Counted from the stretch's first letter, positions 1-6,179 are shown. The stretch is 7,831 nucleotides of DNA from Oscillospiraceae bacterium (GCA_017537045.1 JAFYLN010000184.1:1-7831); one strand, 5' to 3'. A program made the numbers and translations. Notes: generated by a model not told the origin, from the letters alone.

Positions 1-51
1 CGTGGCAATCTCCTGGTACAATCCATCGATAAATGCCGAAAAATCAAACAT
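1..51 (-). CDS. Possible start of a further gene of the B12 operon (partial)
   Basis: Reading leftward from an ATG at 49-51, 17 codons stay open to the window edge and give MFDFSAFIDGLYQEIAT. This is the same strand and direction as the cobalamin-riboswitch operon, so it may be the next operon gene after the S component. I do not recognise the family from 17 residues. There is no good ribosome binding site: only a weak GGGA lies about 15 bases upstream, and the leader is a palindromic repeat (62-101). The product cannot be assigned, and a chance open frame is possible. Confidence 0.35.
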   Translation of the reverse strand, partial: MFDFSAFIDGLYQEIAT

Positions 52-61
52 CGTACCGGGA

Positions 62-101
62 GATTCCCACGTCGGGGCTTCGCCCCTCCTCGGAATGACA
101 T
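62..101. repeat. Palindromic intergenic repeat
   Basis: An imperfect palindrome. Outer arms ATTCC (63-67) and GGAAT (92-96) enclose an inner hairpin GGGGC-TTC-GCCCC (74-86). It has the look of a short dispersed repeat common in gut Clostridia intergenic regions, which is recall rather than a search. Neither direction has a U-tract after the stem, so it does not look like a terminator. A 12-base motif shared with two other repeat elements of this window lies 28 bases to its right (130-141). Confidence 0.65.
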
Positions 102-139
102 CCTTGGTGGTGCGGTGCAACAGTACGTTAAACATCAAT

Positions 140-655
140 TTACCGTTTCATTCTCGTATACAGCTTGTCCATTGCCGTGCGCAGGGGTTTGAACAGAATC
201 AGGGCAATGCCGAAATTGCCGCCGCAGTGGAGCAGGTCAAAGGGAATGCCCGATACCCATTTGGCAGCAGCATAGCCGAAGCCGCCGATGAAAATATCCA
301 CGATGCCGCAGAGCGCGCCAAACATCAGGCCGAACACACCGCTGAGCAATGCCCACGCCAGCGGCTGCTGCGACCTGCGCATCAGGATCGCGCCGAAAGC
401 CAGAACCGTCCAGACATACAGGTAGTAGATATTCCAGATGCTGATACCGTAGAACAGAATTTCCATAACCACGAACACATACACCGGATACAGGCATTTC
501 CATCCGAAGACTGCCGCAAAGCTCATCACCAGCAGGCTCACCGGCTCAATATTCGGCAGCGGTGCCATGGCCACCTGCAGCGCAAAGGTCAATGCGCCCA
601 GCACACCGAACAGCGCCAGCTCCTGTATGCTCAGGGCGTTCTTTCGCTTAGCCAA
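140..655 (-). CDS. ECF transporter S-component-like membrane protein, predicted corrinoid uptake
   Basis: A 171-residue very hydrophobic protein with about six membrane segments (roughly residues 13-30, 36-51, 55-71, 76-92, 98-125 and 140-158) and a basic C-terminus. Size, topology and the PNIEPVSLL stretch (34-42) fit substrate-binding S components of energy-coupling-factor vitamin transporters, which work in the membrane with a shared EcfA/A'/T module. No such module is visible here, so a module encoded elsewhere is likely. The cobalamin riboswitch upstream and the DUF4430 neighbour suggest a corrinoid substrate, which is inference. I chose a TTG start (653-655, MAKRKNALS), which overlaps the DUF4430 stop codon by 8 bases and implies translational coupling. 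An ATG at 683-685 in the same frame is the alternative but would overlap by 38 bases. Its TAA stop (140-142) lies inside a motif shared with nearby repeat elements. Confidence 0.75.
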   Translation of the reverse strand: MAKRKNALSIQELALFGVLGALTFALQVAMAPLPNIEPVSLLVMSFAAVFGWKCLYPVYVFVVMEILFYGISIWNIYYLYVWTVLAFGAILMRRSQQPLAWALLSGVFGLMFGALCGIVDIFIGGFGYAAAKWVSGIPFDLLHCGGNFGIALILFKPLRTAMDKLYTRMKR

Positions 656-1040
656 TGGTATACACCAGTTTGAAGGTATCGCCATCAGCAATGGGGATCT
701 GGTCAGCACCGGTGATAGCGGCTTCCTCGCCTACAAACACCTGCCACCAGCCATTGTCCACGTTCCAGTCAGCTTTCTCACCGTCAGCGGTATCAAAATA
801 CAGGCCGAATTCGCCGTAGCTGCCCACAACGATATTCTCATTTACCAGCACCTTACCCAGATATTCTTCATCTGTCTGGCAGGTGAATGCTTTTTCACTG
901 CCATCTTTATGAACGACTGTAACGGTGATGGTCTTGCTGCCGGCTGTGGTTTCGGGACGGGTCGCCAGAAAAACGCCCAGCATGACCGCCACACAGGCGA
1001 TCAGTGCAACGGCAACGAGGATGAGCTTCTTATTCTTCAT
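648..1040 (-). CDS. Membrane-anchored DUF4430 protein (transcobalamin/intrinsic-factor-like C-terminal domain)
   Basis: A 130-residue exported protein. Residues 2-5 are basic, residues 6-27 form a hydrophobic export signal or anchor, and residues 37-129 form one small domain. The sequence NGWWQVFVGEE (96-106) and the closing IADGDTFKLVYTIG (117-130) match the DUF4430 pattern (aromatic/W-W, 'VNG', then 'DGD.....Y'). That family is related to the cobalamin-capping C-terminal domain of intrinsic factor and transcobalamin. LIAC (13-16) fits a lipobox, but hydrophobic residues continue after Cys16, so lipoprotein and single-pass anchor are both possible. The start is fixed by GGAGGT (1048-1053) seven bases before ATG 1038-1040. 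It is the first gene after the cobalamin riboswitch and overlaps the S-component start. The likely role is presenting extracellular corrinoid to the S component (inference). Confidence 0.8.
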   Translation of the reverse strand: MKNKKLILVAVALIACVAVMLGVFLATRPETTAGSKTITVTVVHKDGSEKAFTCQTDEEYLGKVLVNENIVVGSYGEFGLYFDTADGEKADWNVDNGWWQVFVGEEAAITGADQIPIADGDTFKLVYTIG

Positions 1041-1047
1041 AGTTTTT

Positions 1048-1053
1048 ACCTCC
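1048..1053 (-). promoter_or_regulatory. Ribosome binding site of the DUF4430 gene
   Basis: GGAGGT on the minus strand, seven bases before the ATG. It fixes the start at 1040 rather than an upstream in-frame GTG/ATG reading at 1079, which would lie inside the terminator hairpin. It lies directly against the U-rich end of that terminator. Confidence 0.85.
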
Positions 1054-1094
1054 AAAAATAAAATAGGCTGCGGCACCAAAAAGATGCCACAGCC
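1053..1094 (-). terminator. Riboswitch-controlled intrinsic terminator
   Basis: On the minus strand, GGCTGTGGCA (1085-1094) and TGCCGCAGCC (1066-1075) form a 10-bp stem with one G-U pair and a 9-base loop. The run TATTTTATTTTT follows. It lies between the cobalamin aptamer and the first gene, as expected of a transcriptional expression platform. The 3' arm CCGCAGCC is also perfectly complementary to an aptamer segment (1192-1199), which gives a plausible antiterminator. Confidence 0.85.
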
Positions 1095-1107
1095 GTTTTT
1101 CTGTGAT

Positions 1108-1343
1108 CAGTTCACTCCCATAACGCGCAGGAGCGAGGAAAACTGCATTGTAGGTCTTCTGACTCGTGCCTAGCGGAAGCTCCGCAGCCGTTTCCGTCTT
1201 CCCGGGAAATTCCCAGTGACTGGCTTTCGCCAAAGAAACGGCCGTCAACACATACAGCGGCGGTACCGTTCGGGATTCGCACCCGATTGTCTTGTTCAGC
1301 AGAGCCGGTTCATCGCCGGCACTGCCACAAAGCAGCTTATGAA
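1108..1343 (-). promoter_or_regulatory. Cobalamin (B12) riboswitch aptamer
   Basis: The minus strand shows the family hallmarks in order. Near 1262-1300 is a core resembling GGTGCGAATCC...CCGCCACTGT (here GGGTGCGAATCCCGAACGG, then ACCGCCGCTGT). Near 1200-1230 is an AGTCACTGG...CCCGGGAAGACGG segment. The B12 box, AGTCAGAAGACCTACAATGCA, is at 1144-1164. A hairpin CAGTT...AACTG (1108-1146) after the box fits the P13 arm, whose loop could contact L5. The exact 5' edge of the aptamer is approximate. Adenosylcobalamin or a related corrinoid would stabilise the aptamer and favour the terminator at 1053-1094, shutting off the DUF4430/S-component operon when B12 is plentiful. Confidence 0.93.
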
Positions 1344-1352
1344 GTTATATTC

Positions 1353-1381
1353 AATATAGCACCGGACTATTTTGTTGTCAA
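1353..1381 (-). promoter_or_regulatory. Promoter of the B12 operon
   Basis: On the minus strand, TTGACA (1376-1381) and TATATT (1353-1358) are separated by 17 bases, with TGC just before the -10 box (extended -10). Transcription would start near 1346, a few bases before the riboswitch aptamer. Confidence 0.88.
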
Positions 1382-1415
1382 GAGGTAAAAATTGCAGGTT
1401 TTCCTGATGTTTTCT

Positions 1416-1444
1416 TTGACTGTACCGGCGCTCTATGCTATAAT
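1416..1444 (+). promoter_or_regulatory. Promoter of trmB
   Basis: TTGACT (1416-1421) and a perfect TATAAT (1439-1444) are separated by 17 bases, with TGC before the -10 box (extended -10). Transcription would begin near 1451, giving a leader of about 40 bases before the trmB ATG. It points away from the B12-operon promoter, with 34 bases between the two -35 boxes. Confidence 0.88.
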
Positions 1445-1489
1445 AATAAATTGAAATGTTATGGGAAACGCAAACGGAGGAATCAATAT

Positions 1490-2167
1490 ATGCGAATGAG
1501 AAGAATGAAAAATTTGGAGTCCCGCATGGAAAAGTGTGCCGCTCTGCGCATCACCAATCCTGCTGATCTTAAGGGCAGCTGGAGAAATCTCAAGAAGGAC
1601 TGCACCGCCCTGTGGGTGGAGGTCGGCTGCGGCAAGGGCAAGTTCACCGCCGAAACTGCCGAAGCAAATCCCGATGTGCTGCTGATCGCCGTGGAACGCT
1701 GCAGGGAGGCCATGGTCGTTGCCATGGAGAAAGCGCTGTCCATGGGATTGAAGAATGTGTTCTACATCGATATGGACGTTGCAAATATTGAAGAGATCTT
1801 TGCAGGCGAGGAAATCGACCGCCTGTTCATCAACTTCCCCGATCCCTGGCCCCGCAAAAAGAATGCCAAGCGCCGCCTGACCTACCGCACCTTCCTTGAC
1901 AAATACTGCCGGGTCATCAAGGCCGGCGGCGAGATCCACTATAAGACCGACAATGCGCCCCTCTTCGAGTTCTCTGTGGAGGAGTTTGCGGCCTGCGGTC
2001 TGGAAGTGAAGAACCTGACCCGGAATCTGCATGAGAACGGCATTGTGGGTATCATGACCGGCTATGAAGAGAAATTCCATGCCCTCGGTACGCCCATCAA
2101 CCGCTGCGAGGTAGTGTGCAGACCCTTCATCCTGCCCCCCGAAGAGAAAAAGCAGAAGGAAGAATAA
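1490..2167 (+). CDS. trmB: tRNA (guanine-N7-)-methyltransferase TrmB
   Basis: A 225-residue cytosolic enzyme that transfers the methyl group of S-adenosylmethionine to N7 of G46 in the tRNA variable loop. Visible motifs are VEVGCGKGKF (43-52, the SAM-binding glycine loop), NFPDPWP (115-121) followed by the basic tRNA-contacting KKNAKRRL (123-130), HYKTDN (150-155) and TGYEEKF (190-196). These match Bacillus-type TrmB in order and spacing, and the length is normal. The ATG is chosen because GGAGG (1476-1480) lies nine bases before it and because MRMRR is the usual N-terminus. A TTG 13 codons upstream would sit at the transcription start. The C-terminal tail (215-225) is lysine- and glutamate-rich and not part of the catalytic fold. 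No terminator with a U-tract follows, so read-through into mnmG is possible. Confidence 0.96.
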   Translation: MRMRRMKNLESRMEKCAALRITNPADLKGSWRNLKKDCTALWVEVGCGKGKFTAETAEANPDVLLIAVERCREAMVVAMEKALSMGLKNVFYIDMDVANIEEIFAGEEIDRLFINFPDPWPRKKNAKRRLTYRTFLDKYCRVIKAGGEIHYKTDNAPLFEFSVEEFAACGLEVKNLTRNLHENGIVGIMTGYEEKFHALGTPINRCEVVCRPFILPPEEKKQKEE

Positions 2168-2175
2168 TATATTTG

Positions 2176-2362
2176 TTTCAAATTGATGTTTGTTGCCCCA
2201 TGCAGCGTGGATAACGTAGGGGCGGCGTTTCGCCGCCTGCGCAGAGAAATGTTGCGAATTCGCCGAAAGCCAATACGAATACGTCAAATTCTGCCGCACG
2301 GGCGGCTAATAGCCGCCCCTACGACAGCATCGATAGACTGTACGACAAACTAAAATTTGAAA
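2176..2362. repeat. 187-bp miniature inverted-repeat element, GTAGGGGCGGC type
   Basis: The ends are near-perfect inverted repeats: TTTCAAATTGATGTTTGT (2176-2193) and, read on the other strand, TTTCAAATTTTAGTTTGT (2345-2362), 15 of 18 matching. A second, inner pair of arms begins GTAGGGGCGGC (2216-2226 and complement 2312-2322). Each arm carries its own small hairpin (GGCGGCG-TTT-CGCCGCC at 2221-2237 and GGGCGGCT-AAT-AGCCGCCC at 2300-2318). Pairing continues inward as GCAGA...ATTCG on both sides. It contains no gene and I see no target-site duplication. It fills almost the whole trmB-mnmG spacer and would form a large RNA structure in any trmB-mnmG transcript. Confidence 0.8.
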
Positions 2363-2379
2363 TCTTTAAGGAGTAACAT

Positions 2380-4248
2380 ATGACCTATCATGCAGGAAAC
2401 TGTGACATTGCCGTCATCGGCGCAGGCCACGCGGGTATCGAAGCCGCGCTGGCTGCGGCGCGGCTGGGCATGCACACGATCCTATTTACCATCAATCTGG
2501 ATGCCGTTGGCAACATGCCCTGTAACCCCGCCATCGGCGGCACGGGTAAGGGTCATCTGGTGCGCGAAATCGACGCTCTGGGCGGCGAGATGGGCGTAGC
2601 TGCAGACAAAGCCTGCATCCAGTACCGCATGCTCAACCGGGGGAAAGGCCCCGCTGTCCACTCTCTGCGTGCGCAGGCTGACCGCCGCAAATACCAGCAG
2701 GTGATGAAGCAGACGCTGGAGCAGCAGGAAGACTTAGAGCTGAAGCAGGCACAGATTACGAAGATCTTGACCCAAAACGGCTGCGTCACCGGCGTGCAGA
2801 CCCAGCTTGGTGCCCTCTATGATGCCAAGGCGGTCATCATCGCATCCGGCACGTATCTGGACAGCACCATCATCATCGGCAATAGTATCATCGAATCCGG
2901 CCCCGACGGCATGCACCCCAGCCGTGGTCTGGCCGACAACCTGCGCGCCCTCGGTCTGCCCCTGCGCCGTTTCAAGACGGGCACCCCGCCCCGCATCAAC
3001 CGCCGCAGCGTGGACTTTTCCAAAATGGAACTGCAGCCCGGTGACGAAATTCCTGAACCCTTTTCTTTCCGCACGGAAGAAAAGATCTACAATAATGCCG
3101 TCTGCTACCTGACCTACACCAACGAGCAAACCCATCGCATCATCCGTGAAAACCTGCACCGCAGTCCCATGTATGATGGCACTATCTCCGGCGTGGGTCC
3201 GCGCTACTGCCCCAGCATCGAGACAAAGATCGTCCGCTTTGAAGACAAGCCCCGCCATCAGCTCTTCATCGAGCCCTGCGGTCTGGACACCGAGGAACTC
3301 TACATTCAGGGCTTTTCCTCTTCTCTTCCCGAGGATGTGCAGCTTGCCATGATGCGCACCATTCCCGGCCTTGAAAACGCCGAGATGATGCGCCCAGCTT
3401 ATGCCATCGAATATGAATGCGTTGACCCCACTGCCCTGCTGCCCACACTGGAGACCAAGGCAATTTCCGGTCTTTACGGTGCCGGTCAGTTCAATGGTAC
3501 CTCCGGTTATGAAGAAGCTGCCGCACAGGGTTTGGTCGCCGGTGTCAATGCGGCATTGAAGCTGCAGGGAAAAGCACCCTTTATCCTGACCCGTGACACC
3601 AGCTATATCGGCACGCTGATTGACGATCTGGTAACCAAGGGCACGGAAGAGCCCTACCGGATCATGACCAGCCGCAGTGAATACCGCCTGCTGCATCGGC
3701 AGGACAATGCCGACCAGCGGTTGACCGCCATGGGCGCAGCGATCGGTCTGGTTCCGCCCGAACGTCTCAGAGAAGTTGAGGAAAAGTATGAAGCCGTCCG
3801 GCGGGAGATAAACCGGTTGGAGGGCAGTGGTATTCCCGCCTCCGATGCGTTGAACGCCATGCTGGCGCAGCGGGGCAGTACCCCTGTTGCCAACTCTGCC
3901 CGCCTTGCCGATCTTTTGCGCCGCCCGCAGGTGACTTATGCAGACATTGCCCCCTTCGACCCCGAACGTCCTGCCCTTTCTGCAGCCATTACCGACGAAG
4001 TGGAAATTCAGATTAAGTATGCAGGATATCTTGCCCGTCAGGAAAAGCAGGTAGCTGAGTTTAAAAAGGAAGAGTCCCGCCGCCTGCCCGATGGTATTGA
4101 CTACAATTCCATTACCGGACTGCGGCTGGAAGCACGGCAGAAGCTGTCGGATATCCGCCCCATGTCCATCGGTCAGGCCGGCCGCATTTCCGGTGTCAGC
4201 CCGTCTGATATCGCCGTGCTCCTCATCTGGCTGGAACAGCAGAAATAA
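2380..4248 (+). CDS. mnmG: tRNA uridine-5-carboxymethylaminomethyl modification enzyme MnmG (GidA)
   Basis: A 622-residue FAD enzyme. With the GTPase MnmE it installs the (carboxymethyl)aminomethyl group at C5 of wobble U34 in a set of tRNAs, using methylenetetrahydrofolate and NADH. Visible landmarks are the FAD-binding GAGHAG (15-20), [14 protein letters not shown] (46-59) with the conserved Cys48, [13 protein letters not shown] (90-102), [13 protein letters not shown] (275-287) with conserved Cys277, [16 protein letters not shown] (369-384) and [15 protein letters not shown] (431-445). The C-terminal helical region that contacts MnmE and tRNA is complete (YAGYLARQ...[13 protein letters not shown]). 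Length is normal. The start is supported by AAGGAG (2368-2373) six bases before the ATG. It usually sits beside mnmE or rsmG, and neither is here. Its neighbour trmB is another tRNA modification gene. A terminator follows at once. Confidence 0.97.
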   Translation: MTYHAGNCDIAVIGAGHAGIEAALAAARLGMHTILFTINLDAVGNMPCNPAIGGTGKGHLVREIDALGGEMGVAADKACIQYRMLNRGKGPAVHSLRAQADRRKYQQVMKQTLEQQEDLELKQAQITKILTQNGCVTGVQTQLGALYDAKAVIIASGTYLDSTIIIGNSIIESGPDGMHPSRGLADNLRALGLPLRRFKTGTPPRINRRSVDFSKMELQPGDEIPEPFSFRTEEKIYNNAVCYLTYTNEQTHRIIRENLHRSPMYDGTISGVGPRYCPSIETKIVRFEDKPRHQLFIEPCGLDTEELYIQGFSSSLPEDVQLAMMRTIPGLENAEMMRPAYAIEYECVDPTALLPTLETKAISGLYGAGQFNGTSGYEEAAAQGLVAGVNAALKLQGKAPFILTRDTSYIGTLIDDLVTKGTEEPYRIMTSRSEYRLLHRQDNADQRLTAMGAAIGLVPPERLREVEEKYEAVRREINRLEGSGIPASDALNAMLAQRGSTPVANSARLADLLRRPQVTYADIAPFDPERPALSAAITDEVEIQIKYAGYLARQEKQVAEFKKEESRRLPDGIDYNSITGLRLEARQKLSDIRPMSIGQAGRISGVSPSDIAVLLIWLEQQK

Positions 4249-4253
4249 CGCAC

Positions 4254-4279
4254 AAATGCCCGCAATGCTGCGGGCATTT
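4254..4279 (+). terminator. Intrinsic terminator of mnmG
   Basis: An 11-bp stem AAATGCCCGCA / TGCGGGCATTT with a 4-base loop (ATGC) begins five bases after the mnmG stop codon. CTGTTTGG follows, a short U-containing tract. The stem's own A/T ends would also allow some function on the opposite strand. Confidence 0.82.
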
Positions 4280-4288
4280 CTGTTTGGA

Positions 4289-4474
4289 GTTCAAACTTCA
4301 GTTTGTCGCTGCGATGCAGCAGCACCCTTGCCTCCCCTTTGGGGGAGGTGGCTGAGCATCGCGAAGCCGGAGAGGGTTATTTTGTGCCCTCTCAGTCAAA
4401 AATCAAAGATTTTTGCCAGCTCTCCCAGAGGGAGAGCCAAGTGCTTTGCCGGAACGCCAAACATCAATTTATAT
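4289..4474. repeat. 186-bp miniature inverted-repeat element, CTTGCCTCCCC type
   Basis: The ends resemble those of the 2176-2362 element: GTTCAAACTTCAGTTTGT (4289-4306) and, on the other strand, ATATAAATTGATGTTTGG (4457-4474). The interior differs. It has imperfect inverted arms beginning CTTGCCTCCCCTTTGGGGGA (from 4327) and CTTGGCTCTCCCTCTGGGAG (complement, from 4441 leftward), each itself a small hairpin, and a short palindrome AAAAATCAAAGATTTTT (4398-4414) between them. It has no coding content. It sits exactly between the convergent terminators of mnmG and fakA. The interior looks like a dispersed repeat of Faecalibacterium-like genomes (recall, not searched). Confidence 0.78.
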
Positions 4475-4480
4475 TTCTGC

Positions 4481-4516
4481 AAAAAACATCGCCCGGGCGG
4501 TTTCGTCCGGGCGATG
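4481..4516 (-). terminator. Intrinsic terminator of fakA
   Basis: On the minus strand, CATCGCCCGG (4507-4516) pairs perfectly with CCGGGCGATG (4487-4496) around a short loop, followed by TTTTTT (4481-4486). It starts 11 bases after the fakA stop codon and is the strongest terminator in the window. Confidence 0.93.
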
Positions 4517-4527
4517 TATGATTTTCC

Positions 4528-6159
4528 TTATTCTACAGAGATCATGTAGTAATACACAGGCTGGCCGCCGCGGAGCAGATTCACGTCTGCATCGGGGCAG
4601 ATTTCTGCGAACAGGTCTGCAGTCTTCTGGGCATGCTTTTCCTTGACATCGGCGCCGTAGTAAATGGTGATATACTCCTTGCCGTCATCCCGAACCTTCT
4701 GAGCCAGGCTCTTCAGCAGCACCTTGATGTCCTGGCTGGTGCCGAAGAGCTGGCTTCCATACAACGCCAGATAGTCACCCTCATGGATGTCGTAGCCATC
4801 GAAATCGGAGTTGCGGGCTGCATAGGTGATCTGCATGGTGTCAACCGTTGCCAGAGATTCTGTCATGGCTTCCACATTTTCTTCTTCGCTGCCGTCGGGA
4901 TTGAAGTTCAGCATGGCGGTGACGCCCTGGGGAACGGTCTTGGAGGGGATGACAACCACCTTCTTGGGGGTCAGCGCATCCACCTGCTCTGCTGCCATGA
5001 TGATATTCTTGTTGTTGGGCAGCACGAAAACGGTCTCGGCAGGAACCTTGTTGACAGCCTCCAGAATGTCCTGGGTGCTGGGATTCATGGTCTGGCCGCC
5101 GGAGATGATGCCGTCGGTGCCCAGATTGGCGAATACATCCGCAAGGCCGTCGCCTGCGCAGACGGAGACTACGCCGAAAGGCTTCTCAGGCTCGGCGATC
5201 TTGGGAGCCAGCTCCTGCTCGCTCATGACCTTTTCGGTGTGCTGCAGGCGCATGTTTTCGATCTTGACGGTGACAAAGGAGCCATAATCAATCGCCTCAT
5301 GCAGTGCCTTACCGGGATCATTGGTGTGCACATGAACCTTGATGATCTCCTCGTCGTCAACCAGCACCAGACTGTCGCCCAGGCTGGACAGGAACTCCCG
5401 GAGCTTCTCCGGATCGTTGTCGTTCTCACGCTGGATAATGAACTCGGTGCAGTAGGTGAAGGTGATATCCTCGGTGTCGAAGTCGTCAAAGTTGGCGGAC
5501 TCCCTCACTTCGGCAGTTGCCATACCCTCGGGAACCACCACGTCCTCACCACGCAGAGCCAGCAGCATGGCTTCCAGTGCATAGACCCAACCCTTGCCGC
5601 CTGCATCCACAACGCCTGCCTTCTTCAGAACAGGGTTCATGTCGGTGGTGCCGGCGAGGGCAACCTTTGCCTCTTCCAGAGCGGCCTCGTGAACAAATTC
5701 GATGTGGTTATTCTCCTGTGCGGCGGATCGTGCCTTGGATGCGGCCAGTCTTGCAACAGTCAGGATCGTACCCTCGGCAGGCTTCATAACAGCCTTGTAG
5801 GCTGCGTCAACGCCCTCCTGCAAGGCATCTGCCCACAGGACGCCGTCAGCGGTCTCCGCGCCCTTGAGCTTCTTGGAAATGCCGCGCAGCAGCAGGGACA
5901 GAATCACGCCGGAGTTACCTCTTGCACCGCGCAGCATGGCAGAAGCAGTGACAGCGGATGCCTTTTCCAGAGAAGGATCCTCGGTCTTGCGCAGGTCGTT
6001 TGCTGCAGCGTTGATGGTCATAGACATGTTGGTGCCGGTGTCGCCATCGGGCACAGGGAACACGTTCAGGTCGTTGAGCTGCTGCTTGTGGATTTCAATG
6101 GATGCTGCCGCACTGAGCATCAGGCGGCGAAAATCAGCGCCGTTAATGGTTTGTCTCAA
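4528..6159 (-). CDS. fakA: Fatty acid kinase catalytic subunit FakA (YloV, DAK2-domain protein)
   Basis: A 543-residue protein of the DhaL-fold kinase family. It phosphorylates fatty acids carried by FakB proteins to acyl-phosphate, feeding exogenous fatty acids to PlsX/PlsY phospholipid synthesis. The N-terminal DhaL/DAK2 domain (about 1-205) shows the Mg-ATP motif LNVFPVPDGDTGTNM (31-45) and GARGNSGVILS (78-88). The middle domain (about 215-310) has YCTEF (236-240) and KVHVHTNDPG (274-283); its Cys237, His276 and His278 correspond to the metal-binding Cys and His residues described in staphylococcal FakA (recall). The C-terminal domain (about 325-543) is the one expected to contact FakB. 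Length is normal (Bacillus YloV is similar). The start codon is TTG, supported by GGAGGG (6168-6173) eight bases upstream. It lies 20 bases after yloU, so the two are an operon. No fakB is visible. Confidence 0.93.
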   Translation of the reverse strand: MRQTINGADFRRLMLSAAASIEIHKQQLNDLNVFPVPDGDTGTNMSMTINAAANDLRKTEDPSLEKASAVTASAMLRGARGNSGVILSLLLRGISKKLKGAETADGVLWADALQEGVDAAYKAVMKPAEGTILTVARLAASKARSAAQENNHIEFVHEAALEEAKVALAGTTDMNPVLKKAGVVDAGGKGWVYALEAMLLALRGEDVVVPEGMATAEVRESANFDDFDTEDITFTYCTEFIIQRENDNDPEKLREFLSSLGDSLVLVDDEEIIKVHVHTNDPGKALHEAIDYGSFVTVKIENMRLQHTEKVMSEQELAPKIAEPEKPFGVVSVCAGDGLADVFANLGTDGIISGGQTMNPSTQDILEAVNKVPAETVFVLPNNKNIIMAAEQVDALTPKKVVVIPSKTVPQGVTAMLNFNPDGSEEENVEAMTESLATVDTMQITYAARNSDFDGYDIHEGDYLALYGSQLFGTSQDIKVLLKSLAQKVRDDGKEYITIYYGADVKEKHAQKTADLFAEICPDADVNLLRGGQPVYYYMISVE

Positions 6160-6167
6160 TTTCTATT

Positions 6168-6173
6168 CCCTCC
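6168..6173 (-). promoter_or_regulatory. Ribosome binding site deciding the fakA TTG start
   Basis: GGAGGG on the minus strand, eight bases before TTG (6157-6159) and just downstream of the yloU stop codon. The codons after it give MRQTINGADF, which lines up with the usual FakA N-terminus, and no ATG in frame is better placed. Confidence 0.85.
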
Positions 6174-6179
6174 GAATTA

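Noticed and set aside
62..101. Palindrome as a terminator of the B12 operon after the S component
   Set aside because: No U-rich stretch follows in the minus direction, and the sequence looks like a dispersed repeat.
2..673. 223-codon plus-strand open frame across the S-component gene
   Set aside because: It is antisense to a well-formed membrane protein gene, crosses the palindromic repeat at 62-101, and is rich in Gln, His and Ala with no domain signal.
1030..1251. 73-codon minus-strand open frame within the B12 leader (possible leader peptide)
   Set aside because: It covers the riboswitch aptamer and the terminator. RNA structure explains the sequence, and no ribosome binding site precedes its ATG.
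1433..2299. 288-codon minus-strand open frame opposite trmB
   Set aside because: It runs antisense across trmB and into the repeat element, with no recognisable domain and no start signal.
2334..2356. Possible separate promoter for mnmG (TAGACT, TAAAAT)
   Set aside because: The spacing between boxes is only 11 bases and both hexamers are weak. The TAAAAT is part of the repeat-element end.
2734..3696. 320-codon minus-strand open frame opposite mnmG
   Set aside because: It is fully antisense to conserved MnmG motifs. The composition reflects complementary codons.
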